Positions 11,338 through 20,942 of a DNA stretch of 64,000 nt are shown one piece after another. The notes beneath the pieces were generated by a model. It was not told the origin of the DNA and did not search any database. It saw nothing but the letters and a program-made list of their open reading frames with translations. The DNA is from Pseudocercospora fijiensis CIRAD86 (taxonomy: Eukaryota; Ascomycota; Dothideomycetes; Mycosphaerellales; Mycosphaerellaceae). The first letter of the stretch is position 1. Each line of letters begins with the position of its first letter. The translations under genes were made by a program, and so were the position numbers. The stretch lies in the NCBI RefSeq assembly GCF_000340215.1, contig NW_006921533.1, positions 7,603,671-7,667,670 of the forward strand. Reading direction: 5' to 3'.

Positions 11338-11709
11338 TATCGGGGATAGTAGTGCATTGTAGTGTTCCCTTTATTATAGGAAGTGACGTATAAGAGTATA
11401 GCCTAAGGTTGGAGGGCACGTAACTCGGATTCGATTTTAGACCAATCAGAGGGCTCGGTCAGTTTTGCGGGCGTATCTTTGAAATTTAGCCTCCCTATAC
11501 TGCAACTGCCTGTATACTATTACTGCCACCACCAACTATACGCATACGTCATTAGCACTAATCTGATTTGTTCTTAAGCGCCACTCCAGACCAATAGACA
11601 CCTTATACAACTCTCGTCGCAAGCTCCTCGAGTTGCTCCAGGTGCCTATTGGTCTGTCGCTCCGCTCGAATAATCAGATCACATCCAGGCCCACGAGGCC
11701 TTCATCGCC
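11338..11709. other. Edge of the RIP island and upstream region of the first gene
   Basis: TpA-rich sequence stops at about 11,390, where normal dinucleotide usage (CCAATCAGAGGG, CCACCACCAAC) begins. The rest is the presumed promoter and 5' UTR of the ketopantoate-reductase-like gene. No terminal repeat was seen at the junction. Confidence 0.55.
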
Positions 11710-12894
11710 ATGGAGAAAGCCAAAGTCAATGTGTTACTCATAGGAGGAGGCGGAGTGGGCACAGTAGCAGCTGTCAACCTGGAAGCTGGAGGACTGGCGG
11801 AGGTGAGCATGGTGCTTCGGTCGAACTACCAGCATGTAAAGACACATGGATATAGTATTGAGTCACCAGACCATGGAAGTATTTCGGGTTGGAGGCCGAC
11901 CGAAGGTACATGTGCTGAAAGAGTTTCTAGGAAAGCCAGCTGACATGGTCACAGTCCTCAAGAATGTGCCAAATGCTGCGGAAGATAATGCAAGGAAATT
12001 TGATTTCTTGATACTTGCTACCAAGAACATACCTGGCAATGGGCCGGCACTCGTCGATATAGTGCGGCCAGCTGTGACACACAGCACCACATCTATCCTG
12101 CTGTTGCAAAATGGGTGCGCAATTAAACTTGCCGAGCACAGGAACGCTTTCTAATCTTGCTTCTCAACTTCCACAGCCTCAATATCGAAAAGCCGTTCAT
12201 CTCAGCATTCCCAGAAAATGTCATCCTCTCCGGTATAAGCATGATGGGCTCCCGAGAGATCGAACCCGGAGTGATTCGACATATCGGACACGACTCATCG
12301 TTGATCGGAGTCTTTCCTGGACAACGGATGCCAGAACAAGTTGGCGTCGAGACTGCTCTCCACTTCTGCAAAGTCTACTTAGCAGCCGGGAAGGCTACAT
12401 GCGCCTACGATGATGATGTTTCTCGGAGCAGGTGGCGAAAACTCGTCTACAATGCTTCCTTCAACCCCATCTGTGCCATCACCGGAATGGACACAGGCAG
12501 TGTCCGTCTTGCAGATGATGCGGTCGAAAAGCTGGTCCGACCTGCAATGGAAGAGATTCGAACATGTGCTGCTGCTGCGGGACACGAACTGCCAGAGGAT
12601 ATCGCCGATAAATGTCTGAATTTTGATCCCATTGAAATGCACTACGTGCCTAGCATGCTCGAAGATCTGAGAAGAGTCAGTCACCTGTTGCGTCAATATA
12701 GTCCGAACAAAGACAGTACTGACATATTCCAGGGAAACCTGATCGAGTATGAGAACATTCTTGGCGAACCGTTGAAGACTGCTCAGAAGCTGGGCGTACC
12801 GATGCCTACTATTTCGTTCTTGTATTCCGTTTGCAAGACGATCCAATGGAAGATGAAGATGGAAGGCTCGAGGCAGAAGATCGATGCAAAATAG
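11710..12894 (+). pseudogene. Ketopantoate reductase (PanE/ApbA family), frameshifted
   Basis: Members reduce 2-dehydropantoate or similar 2-keto acids with NADPH; fungal paralogues often sit in metabolic clusters. The start lies in a good context (GCCATGG). The N-terminus carries the Rossmann motif LLIGGGGVGTVAAVNL and the family block PDHGSISGWRPT. Just after WRPT (about 11899-11908) the family match moves to the next frame (VHVLKEFLGKP, LATKNIPGNGP), so one extra base is present with no room for an intron. Past it, a 62-nt intron (12115-12176, GT-AG, CTAAT branch point) joins LLLQNG to LNIEKPFISAFP. The C-terminal helical domain then runs intact to 12894 (RWRKLVYNASFNPICA, NDxT-like end). 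It is either a recent pseudogene or a sequencing indel. It lies closest to the transposon island. Confidence 0.75.
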
Positions 12895-13225
12895 AACATG
12901 AATTCAAGGCACTGTTCACGATCGTTGAAGTCATGTATTGCGCTCACGTCCCAATTGAATTTGCGTGAGCGATAAGTCACGCAGCCAAGTAATGACACTT
13001 TTCAACTCTGGCTTGCCATGCGTGCCTTACGGTGTCCAAGCTGGGGTGAATGAAGGACAATCAGGAGCGGCCTGAGGCAAGCCGGTGCGAGCTTTTGCTT
13101 TGGCCGCGCTGCGGCAGATAAGAAAGGCCAGGGATAGCTCCTTTCAACCGGACCCGATTGCTCTCAAGCAGCAGCTTTTCGAGTCAGACTCAGACATCTG
13201 ATTCTCGAAATCGCTGCAGAGCACC
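12895..13225. other. Intergenic region
   Basis: Terminator of the reductase and promoter of the oxygenase. No gene or repeat seen. Confidence 0.5.
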
Positions 13226-14239
13226 ATGGAATCCCAAGCACCAGCTGTGCGGCCATTGCAACGGGTCGACGCCTCGGATCTCGAAGGCCTGAAAGACGCT
13301 ATCGTTAAGGATGGCGCAGTGATCATTCAGAACTTTACGAGACCTGAATTGGTGGACAAAGTCAATGAGGATGTGCGTCCGTTTCTCGAGAGTGACAAGC
13401 CTTGGATAGGCGCCATGTTTCCGCCAGAGACTCGCAGATGTCCTCGTCTCATCTCCCGAAGCCAGACAGTCCGAGAGAAATGGCTTCTTAGCCCTTCGAT
13501 CGATTACCTTACGGAGCTCTTCTTGGCGAAAACCACTTACAATTACTATGGTGCTGAGAAGCATTGCTATACGACACATCCGGTGGTGCACATATCCTTA
13601 ACTATCGAGAACCGACCGGGAGGCAAGGCGCAGCGTTTGGTAAGGAAGAAACCCGTTGTGCAGTGGTGTATTCTAGGGCGGCTGGGATTTCGGCTGACAG
13701 CTGCTGAACCTTAGCATCGAGATGACAAGAACTTCCATGCCGATCATTTCGACCAGACGGCTTCAGGATACCATATCGGCTCGGACGTCAGTATGGGATT
13801 CCTGATTCCCGGAGTGGAAACCACGGTTGAGAACGGCGCGACCCAAGTGATCCCAGGCTCGCATCTCTGGGGTCTAGAAAGGTGGCCCAAGGTGGAAGAG
13901 GTCACCTATGCGACGATGGAGAAAGGCGACTGCTACTGCATGCTCGGAGGCACGTATCACGCCGGCGGCGCCAACGTCACGCAGGACCAAAACCGGCCGA
14001 TGCATGGCATCTTCTTCTCCCGCGGAGTTCTGCGTTCAGAAGAAAACCAGTATCTTATTCACTCCAGGGACGAAGTGCTCTCGTGGTCTTTAGAAATTCA
14101 GCGCAAGATGGGCTTCCATCTATCAAGTCCAAATATCGGCTTCGTCGACTTCATGAGTCCTGTCGAATGGATGAAAGGAGTTGAGAGAGAGCACTGGGTC
14201 GATCCAGATCCGGCTTTCACGGGAGCATTAGAGAATTGA
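13226..14239 (+). CDS. Phytanoyl-CoA dioxygenase (PhyH) family Fe(II)/2-oxoglutarate oxygenase
   Basis: Two exons, 13226-13639 and 13715-14239, flank a 75-nt intron (GTAAGG...TTAG) and give 312 residues. Splicing joins GGKAQRL to HRDDKNFHADHF and so creates the iron-binding HxD pair (His139, Asp141). The second His is probably His220 in TYHAGGANVT, and Arg232 in DQNRPMHG suits 2-oxoglutarate binding. GATQVIPGSHLWG is typical of the family. Fungal members hydroxylate or desaturate small molecules, often in secondary-metabolite pathways; the substrate cannot be deduced. The neighbours are a reductase and an aminotransferase in the same orientation, suggesting a former pathway. This is the only one of the three that appears intact. 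Confidence 0.85.
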
Positions 14240-14418
14240 GCTGCAAAATGGAGTTCATCTTGCGAACGAGCTACTGTACATCTGTTCATCACTCTTCTTG
14301 TTCTATCTCATATATTTTTGCATCCAATCTGGTCTGCATTGGTGTTTGCTACCGACTGAGAAGATGCACGACCAAAGTACGATAGGCACACGACAAAATC
14401 GGCGACTAGCTCGGCCAG
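14240..14418. other. Short spacer where the aminotransferase N-terminal half should be
   Basis: No aminotransferase-like coding sequence is visible here although the following gene lacks about half of its expected length. Confidence 0.45.
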
Positions 14419-15188
14419 AGTATGTCGGGGCTGACACTTGGTGCTGTGCCTCCCGCACCTGGCTGGCTACCTGAAAGCTATGAAGCCGGTCTGTGACAAG
14501 TATGGCGCGCTCTTCATTCTTGACGAAGTCATGAGTGGGATGGGGAGAACGGGAAGATTGCACGCGTGGGAGAACGAGGATGTGGTTCCTCATCTCCAAA
14601 CTGTGGCGAAAGGCTTGGGCGCAGGCTATGAGCCAATCGGGGCACTGTTGGTACACAGAAGTGTCGTGAACGCTCTCGACGCCGGAAGCAAGACTTTCGT
14701 ACGCAGTCAAACGCATCAAGGACATCCGGTCGCCTGTGCTGCTTCGCTCGAAGTCCAACGAGTCATCAAAGAGGAGAAGCTGATTGAGAATGTGCGAGAG
14801 CGTGGGCCATATCTTGGCGAGCTACTCCGTGACGAACCCGGCCAGCACAAGAATGTTGGGGATGTTCGAGGCCGTGGTTTCATGTGGGGCGTGAGTCGGC
14901 TTTCATTCGTGATTCCTGCTCATTTGGTAACTCCTTTTGACCCAGATCGATTTGGTTGAGGATAGAGGTAGCAAAGCTCCTTTCCCCGTTTCGAAGCAAG
15001 TGGCATCCATGATACATGCGACTGGTTTGCAGGAAGGCTTTGGAATATCCATCCTCCCGGGCGCGGGCGTGGCAGACGGCACGAATGGCGACGTGATAAT
15101 GCTGGCGCCTGCTTACAACTGCACGAAGCAAGAACTGGAAACGATCGTAGCAAGAACAGCCAAGGTGGTGCGGCATGTTCTGGGCTAG
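14419..15188 (+). pseudogene. Class III PLP-dependent aminotransferase, 5'-truncated and frameshifted
   Basis: The recognisable part begins with SGLTLGAVPPAPG. It then shifts frame at 14460-14467, where TGGC is tandemly duplicated, and continues GYLKAMKPVCDKYGALFILDEVMSGMGRTG. The Asp of ILDEV (PLP ring nitrogen) and the Lys of TVAKGLGAGYEPIGA (Schiff base) are present. A 55-nt intron (14891-14945) joins GRGFMWG to IDLVEDRGSKAPFP, and the gene ends at 15188. Class III enzymes normally have about 420-460 residues; roughly the first 200, with the cofactor phosphate-binding loop, are missing. A product from the internal ATG at 14438 would not fold as a normal enzyme. It is a relic beside the oxygenase and reductase. 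Confidence 0.8.
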
Positions 15189-15416
15189 GCTTCGGCGGTT
15201 GGGAATCTCGGCGCTATCGATTCGTATGCTCTTCGACCAGCTTCATCGAGCACACAAGGAATCCACATCACTGACTGTATGCTATTAGACGCAAGGATGA
15301 GTGAGACATGAACGTGCGTCATGTGACAGGTACCTGCATGACATTGTATTCCTATCATCAGAGCTTAGCGTGCAGGGACGATCCTTGCTTACAGCAGCAG
15401 ATGTACGACAGGCCGT

Positions 15417-17861
15417 CTACTTCCGTGAGCGCCTCATTGAACGTCTCTTGCGATGCTCTTTCGGTGGTGCATCCTCCTCAGCATCAGCGGAAGGTCTTGA
15501 CAGCAGCGAAGCTGAATCCTCCCACTTGGCGATTTGCTTCCGGCCACGAGCACCTTTACCGTGGCGCCAGTCGACGACCGCACGCAGCAGGCGAATCATT
15601 TGCTCCACATCACTGAAACCTTTAGTATAAACCAGGTCCTTCAAGATCGTATCATCGGCGCACAGTCGCTGCGGGACTTTGTACGCACTGATAGCTGAAG
15701 CGATGAGTGTTAGATCTCGAGGAGCAATTCCACTCTTCCAAAGATCCGAACTCCGCTCCGCGGTGCAAAGTATGGCTATCAGTACTGCTGTACCAAATCT
15801 TGGGCCATATTGATCTGCTACAGTCTTGGCATAGATGATTTCTTGGGCCGTGATGTGCGAGATTCCAAGCCAGGGAGAAGTCTGACATATGCCAATCTTG
15901 GTGAACGCTTCTAGTGGCACGGCCTTATGAGCAGACCCCTCGATAACTCCGTGGGCCAGGTATTCCTCAGGATAGTAGATGCCGTCCGATCCCGGAAACA
16001 GCAAAAAACCAAGCTGCGGAACATGAACGATGATGTTCTGCTCCTGAAGCGCCCTGGTGTCGATGATGCTGATGTAGGAATCAGGCTGACCTCTTGAGTA
16101 TAACATGGCAACCCGCAGCGAGGATGCCCAGGATGACAGCTCGGTCTTGAATGAGGCGGTCCTATCTGATCCCAGATGCCGAAAGCACATGGTTCTTAGC
16201 TGATCTCGCGACAGATTGTAGATACTTGATGTACCAGCCTCACGGTCCTTGAGATACGCAAGGGGGGTGATTGCATCGACCGTATTCAAACCTCTGTGGC
16301 CACCTGATGGTCTGTAGCCATTGTTCCATCCTCTGAACAAGTAGCGAGGAGTATACTTCTGCGCCTTCAGTAGATGTCGTTTGGTCTCGTCATCCATGGA
16401 ACCCGCGGGTAAAAGTTTCGCGATTTCAGCCGGATCATCGCGTGTATACTGAAATTCCTCAGGAACGATTGATGAAGGAGACACAGGCTCGTAGTCAGAA
16501 GTGCTATCGTGAGTCGCAACAGATTGGTCAAAAGCCATGTCGGCGGCCAACTTGACCTGTAATATTCCATGGCTCAAGTTTTCAAGATCCGTTGCATTCA
16601 CCGACGGGGCTCTCATAGCATGTCCCATAGCGCGCCGGTCTGCTAGTGCGCGTAGCAATCTCAGTCCGCGGTCAGCTGCTTGATCAAAGGTATGCGTTTC
16701 CATTGTCATTATGGCCGAATCGTGCTTCCAGTCAGACTGAATGGGAAAATCCTGCAAAGCCGTCACGATCTCTGCCGAGAGGCTCTCCTCATCGGGCCAC
16801 GATGAATCTCGGTCGTGGCAAAGCGTAGCAATAGCCATGACGGTGGCCGGTAGCGCAAAGCCATCACCATCAAAGACTTTGCCAAACTCTCTTGCAATGT
16901 CTATAACCAAGGTTGGACTCGCGTTGTGCAGTGAAGTTTTGAGAATGTTAAGTGGCCGGTGATGAAGTTTGTAACCCAGCCCAGAAGCGACATGTTTGTT
17001 GTTCAGTGCTTTGAGGGGTCTAGTACAGAAGGCTTCTTGACTGATGATGCCATACACCAGGTATGCAGAAGATGAGCTAACCGGGATGCCAGCTAGATAA
17101 CCACTGAACGCATTTTGGAGAGCAGCTCGGCCGACAGTGAGATTGCTTGACGATAACCGCTTGGTGTCCAGAGTGGCCAAGTGAACGTCGTAGCCAGCGC
17201 CATCTGCTTTGAGCATATACAAGGCCTTTGAGATTGCTTTGAACATCGACGGTGTCCATTTCGTGAAGTAGGCTTCATAGGCGGGATTGCAATACCAGAT
17301 CTCCGTCATGTCTTCTAATGGATTAGAATAGAAGTCCTCGATGGTCTCGTCGTACTGGCCGACTATGCTCGGCACGAGCTCACCATCATCTGAGAACTCC
17401 GCCAAGTCTTCGCTGTTTACCAAGATAGCTCGAAACAAGAAGCGAGGCTTGGATTGAGCCGCCTGACGAATATCCGCACGCAACTTGGAGTCCCATCTTG
17501 GACTTGACCTTGCAATAGCATTTGTCTGGTTTCTTGGTGTTCGGGTTGCATTGACGAGAGCAGCGCCCAGATCTGGAGCACTAAGGACTTGCGATTTGAC
17601 CTGAGGCAGGTACTGCTGCGCATCAGATGCTTGTCGCTTTGCACTTTTTGATTCTTCAGGGTGTGTTGATAAACGGCGCTTTCGGTCTGCCATGAGAGCT
17701 TTGAATGTTGTGTGGTTCGTGGAGCGGGCACAGTATCTGGCTGTTGAGGTGCTAGCGAAAGCACTAGAGTCGAAAACTTGGAGGTTGTTGTCTGCTGAAC
17801 ACTGAGGAGATGCAGCATTTATGGTGTGGATAGCTGCCAGACGCAAACTAGTCTGCTTCAC
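15417..17861 (-). CDS. Two-module DUF7587-like protein, possibly ADP-ribosyltransferase fold
   Basis: An intronless frame of 814 codons. The first 56 residues may be untranslated because MADRKRRLSTHPEE (start at 17693) is an alternative start followed by a basic, nuclear-signal-like segment. The protein contains two related modules, about residues 139-418 and 505-772. Each begins PR[FY]LFR, has a DT strand (ATLDTKRL and SIIDTRAL) and a YL-x-[YH]G[IV]I motif, then a helical tail ending RLLRA-x-[AV]D-R. Module 2 keeps an Arg (LFRGWN), a Ser motif (SSWASS) and Glu residues (PEEYLAHGVI), in the order of the R-S-E triad of ADP-ribosyltransferases. Module 1 has SSAYLVYGII, with no Glu. The C-terminus is very basic. 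Similarity to fungal DUF7587 proteins is from memory; enzymatic activity is inference. Confidence 0.6.
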   Translation of the reverse strand: MKQTSLRLAAIHTINAASPQCSADNNLQVFDSSAFASTSTARYCARSTNHTTFKALMADRKRRLSTHPEESKSAKRQASDAQQYLPQVKSQVLSAPDLGAALVNATRTPRNQTNAIARSSPRWDSKLRADIRQAAQSKPRFLFRAILVNSEDLAEFSDDGELVPSIVGQYDETIEDFYSNPLEDMTEIWYCNPAYEAYFTKWTPSMFKAISKALYMLKADGAGYDVHLATLDTKRLSSSNLTVGRAALQNAFSGYLAGIPVSSSSAYLVYGIISQEAFCTRPLKALNNKHVASGLGYKLHHRPLNILKTSLHNASPTLVIDIAREFGKVFDGDGFALPATVMAIATLCHDRDSSWPDEESLSAEIVTALQDFPIQSDWKHDSAIMTMETHTFDQAADRGLRLLRALADRRAMGHAMRAPSVNATDLENLSHGILQVKLAADMAFDQSVATHDSTSDYEPVSPSSIVPEEFQYTRDDPAEIAKLLPAGSMDDETKRHLLKAQKYTPRYLFRGWNNGYRPSGGHRGLNTVDAITPLAYLKDREAGTSSIYNLSRDQLRTMCFRHLGSDRTASFKTELSSWASSLRVAMLYSRGQPDSYISIIDTRALQEQNIIVHVPQLGFLLFPGSDGIYYPEEYLAHGVIEGSAHKAVPLEAFTKIGICQTSPWLGISHITAQEIIYAKTVADQYGPRFGTAVLIAILCTAERSSDLWKSGIAPRDLTLIASAISAYKVPQRLCADDTILKDLVYTKGFSDVEQMIRLLRAVVDWRHGKGARGRKQIAKWEDSASLLSRPSADAEEDAPPKEHRKRRSMRRSRK

Positions 17862-18389
17862 TCATCGAAGGTCTTGCGAGGGCAAGACATATTGAAGACT
17901 GCAATAGGTCTCAGATTTGATCACTTCCGGCACACGCAACAGCAGTTTACTTGAGCTATGTCTCGGTCAACGTCCGTTCTACTGCGAGACAGCCTTAAGT
18001 CTATTGTTCGATGTTCGGTCGGCAAGAACAAGGAGAGCATTGAGCCATTTGGCAAGCAGGTGTGTTCGGTAGAGTTGTAGCTCTGCCATAGCATTGTTGA
18101 GATATGGCCTAGTCATGACAGATGGAAGGTGTCGGCGGGACTAGAGAGGCTTCTAAAAAGACTCCGCACGTTTGTGCTTGCCATCTCGTGCCCAGCAGCG
18201 TTGTAAAGGAGCATCTAAAGATATCCCGTATCTGTAACCTCGATCGCGTGGTCATCAAAGAGTATTAGACGCACGGACATGCTCAGCACTGGCAATAGCG
18301 ACGAGTCGGGCCTGGGAAATTCTTTCCAGCAAATTCGACGCGCAAGCCTACTGTGTCATATTCCAGTGGTGCCCGATATACTGCTGGAC
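17862..18389. other. Intergenic region
   Basis: Lies between the start of the two-module gene and the stop of CIA30. No gene supported. Confidence 0.5.
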
Positions 18390-19277
18390 TTATATGAGGA
18401 TCCTTTCCGGCTCTCCCTTCTTCGGTCTAGGCTCAATCTCATCCATGATACCCCTCTGCTCCTCAGGCTCATCGCCAAGCTCGAACCCGCTGTGTTCACG
18501 GCCGACCTCTCTGGCAGGCGGCCTGTTGGTGGCATAAACATCTGCAATAGCAAGCTCAAAGGGTCCAGGTACTCGGTCGATCAAGCTGATCCCAACACTG
18601 CGCACCTTTGTGCTCATCATTTCTCGCTGCGGTTCCACGACCTGGCCGTAGTTGGTTCTTACAAAAGCACTAAATGGGATCGTCACAGTCTCCCACTGGC
18701 CGGGTGTATAACTAGGCAATAGATGCTGGTGCAGATCTGTAGGTACGATCGACTCCGTCTGAAAGTTGACAAAGTACTTTCTCCCATCACTTCGTATCCG
18801 CAGCGAAAGGAAAGCGTATGGTGACAAGTCCCATAGTAGCTTGCCGAACAACGAGAATCCTCGGTCTCTCGTGCGCCATCCAGCATATCCTGATCTTTGA
18901 ATATTCGGCTTGTTGGGCGGCAGCTCTGTCGATATTGTGCCCTTGAAAAGTGCATGTGCCGGTTCTCGTGCTTCCACCAAAGCTCCCGCCTTGTCGCCCT
19001 CTTCTTCTGCTGCGGCACCCGGCAACTTCTCGCTGTGTGGTGCTCCGCCCACGAACGTCAAGCTTGCCTTGCTGAAGCCTCCCACATCGCTATCGCACAT
19101 GACTTTGCATTGATCGACTGAGGCCGGCTGCTCGAATTTGCTCAATGGATATGGTTTTGTAGGAACGTGGAGGCCCTCCATCTTGACGGCGATCTTGGCC
19201 TGGCGTTTGAATTCGTCCATGGAACGTTTCCAGAATCCAGGCATGCCTGCCAGGCGGCATGGCGTAGGTGCGAACAT
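18390..19277 (-). CDS. CIA30: Complex I intermediate-associated protein 30 (CIA30/NDUFAF1)
   Basis: CIA30 is a mitochondrial chaperone for assembly of the membrane arm of respiratory complex I. The gene encodes 295 residues from MFAPTPCRLAGMPGFWKRS. The open frame extends 66 codons further upstream, but the internal Met fits fungal homologues better as I recall them. Family features are DVGGFSKASLTFV, GYAGWRTRDRGFSLFGK, YAFLSLRIRSDGRKYFVNF and a VRSVGISLIDRVPGPFEL strand of the galactose-binding-like fold. No intron is needed. It is transcribed divergently from a mitochondrial carrier about 300 bp away, so both neighbours serve mitochondria and may share control elements. Confidence 0.85.
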   Translation of the reverse strand: MFAPTPCRLAGMPGFWKRSMDEFKRQAKIAVKMEGLHVPTKPYPLSKFEQPASVDQCKVMCDSDVGGFSKASLTFVGGAPHSEKLPGAAAEEEGDKAGALVEAREPAHALFKGTISTELPPNKPNIQRSGYAGWRTRDRGFSLFGKLLWDLSPYAFLSLRIRSDGRKYFVNFQTESIVPTDLHQHLLPSYTPGQWETVTIPFSAFVRTNYGQVVEPQREMMSTKVRSVGISLIDRVPGPFELAIADVYATNRPPAREVGREHSGFELGDEPEEQRGIMDEIEPRPKKGEPERILI

Positions 19278-19577
19278 TGCAGCTTCCTGTCGAAGCAATA
19301 TGCACAGGTGGAAGTAAATGAGTGAATGTTGCCGTGGTACAGTATCGACCAAGCAATCGTGACGTTCAGCACTCCCGAGATCGCTGCTCGGCCGGAAAGC
19401 GATGCGATTGGCTGGGAGCATCGAAATCGACCAAAATCGCGTTTTCGTCGAAGAAAAGCGCATGAGACCTAGCATCTACCACTCGTTATATATTCTCGAC
19501 GCGATAGCCAGCCATAAAAGCCTACAACTCCAGCAAACGGCCAACACCACGACGAAGATCCCACGCCTACCGATCGC
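19278..19577. promoter_or_regulatory. Divergent promoter between CIA30 and the mitochondrial carrier
   Basis: About 300 bp separate the two start codons. An inverted CCAAT box (GATTGGCTGG, near 19405-19420) is visible. Assignment as a shared promoter is inference from the arrangement. Confidence 0.45.
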
Positions 19578-20729
19578 ATGGTCGCAACTTCTGCCACATC
19601 AAGCGTGCCTTCTCACGCCAGCACGATATCTCCCCCTCCACCTTTCCCTCAAAGCCGCGAACTCGGGCAAGCAGACCTCCAAAGCCGCGAAGATGGAATC
19701 GCGATAGCACAACCTCCCCTCAGAGAACGCCGACCATGGGCGCACTTCGTCGCCGGCGGTATGGGAGGCATGACAGCAGCAACGCTCACATCACCCTTAG
19801 ACGTCTTGAAAACCCGCCTACAATCCACGTTCTATCAAAACGAACTCTCGGCCCGAAGAATCGCCAAAGGGATACCTCCGCCCTCGCAAATGTCTCCGTT
19901 ACGTGCTTCATGGCTACATATTTCCGAGACAGGGCAAATCCTTGCTTCAATCCCAAAGATCGAGGGTTGGAGAGCGTTGTTCAAGGGACTGGGACCGAAT
20001 CTCATAGGCGTGGTACCCGCGCGCGCGATCAATTTCTGGGCGTATGGAAATGGGAAGCGGGTGTACTCTGAGATGTTCTTTGGGGGAAAGGAGAGTGCGG
20101 GTGTACATTTATTGGCCGCAGCCACTGCGGGGATGATCACGGGTACTGCTACGAATCCGATTTGGTTGGTGAAAACGAGGTTACAGCTTGATAAACAGAA
20201 TGCTGGGCCTGGAGGGGTGGGGAGGCAGTACAAGAACGCTGTGGATTGCATTGTGAAGACTGTGAGACATGAGGGCATCAAGGGATTGTATCGAGGGTTG
20301 ACAGCGAGTTATCTTGGTGTGAGTGAAAGTACGCTGCAGTGGGTGCTTTATGAGCAGGCGAAGGGTAGTTTGAAGAGGAGGGAAGAGGACTTGGCGGCGA
20401 GTGGGAGGACACCAAATGTGTGGGATAAGACTGTGGCGTGGACGGGGAAGTTGACTGCTGCTGGTGGGGCCAAGTTTGTTGCTGCACTCATCACGTATCC
20501 GCATGAGGTTGTGAGGACAAGATTACGACAGGCGCCGGTCGATGCTAGCGGGAGGGTGAAGTATACTGGACTCTGGTCTTGTTTTGTCACTGTCTTCCGG
20601 GAAGAAGGCATGGCGAGCTTGTATGGAGGCCTGGTGCCGCATATGCTGAGAGTCGTACCGAGTGCGGCGATCATGTTTGGTGTATATGAGAGTGTGCTCT
20701 GGTCACTGGGCGAGAGTGCGAGCGTGTAA
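19578..20729 (+). CDS. RIM2: Mitochondrial pyrimidine nucleotide carrier (Rim2-like, SLC25 family)
   Basis: Rim2-type carriers exchange pyrimidine (deoxy)nucleoside triphosphates across the inner mitochondrial membrane. The frame is intronless, 383 residues. The three carrier repeats show signatures SPLDVLKTRLQ, NPIWLVKTRLQ and YPHEVVRTRLRQ; the last two are those of the Rim2/SLC25A33-36 group. Each is followed by a helix pair and a G-x-x-x-LYRGL-type motif (ALFKGLGPN, GLYRGLTAS, SLYGGLVPH). The roughly 50-residue N-terminal extension is Pro/Ser-rich. The insertion after repeat 1 (NELSARRIAKG...) is typical of fungal members. The start is the first ATG of the frame. Divergent neighbour: CIA30. 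Confidence 0.85.
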   Translation: MVATSATSSVPSHASTISPPPPFPQSRELGQADLQSREDGIAIAQPPLRERRPWAHFVAGGMGGMTAATLTSPLDVLKTRLQSTFYQNELSARRIAKGIPPPSQMSPLRASWLHISETGQILASIPKIEGWRALFKGLGPNLIGVVPARAINFWAYGNGKRVYSEMFFGGKESAGVHLLAAATAGMITGTATNPIWLVKTRLQLDKQNAGPGGVGRQYKNAVDCIVKTVRHEGIKGLYRGLTASYLGVSESTLQWVLYEQAKGSLKRREEDLAASGRTPNVWDKTVAWTGKLTAAGGAKFVAALITYPHEVVRTRLRQAPVDASGRVKYTGLWSCFVTVFREEGMASLYGGLVPHMLRVVPSAAIMFGVYESVLWSLGESASV

Positions 20730-20942
20730 GGAAAAGGTCGCGAGACCATTGTATAGTATGTACATGTGCATCGAAGGAGCAAAGGGTTGCATTGGCTCGG
20801 CTGCTCATCGCTCTGCCGGAGGCGCTGCTAGAGGGATCTAAAGGAAATTCCAAGCCTGATGCCGCAGTGGTAACGGGGCTTGATGATATTGTACAAAAAT
20901 CCAAACTCTTCCACCCTCAGCCAGGCTCTTGCCTGTGTTTCA
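20730..20942. other. Short intergenic spacer
   Basis: 3' flank of the carrier gene. No feature seen. Confidence 0.4.
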
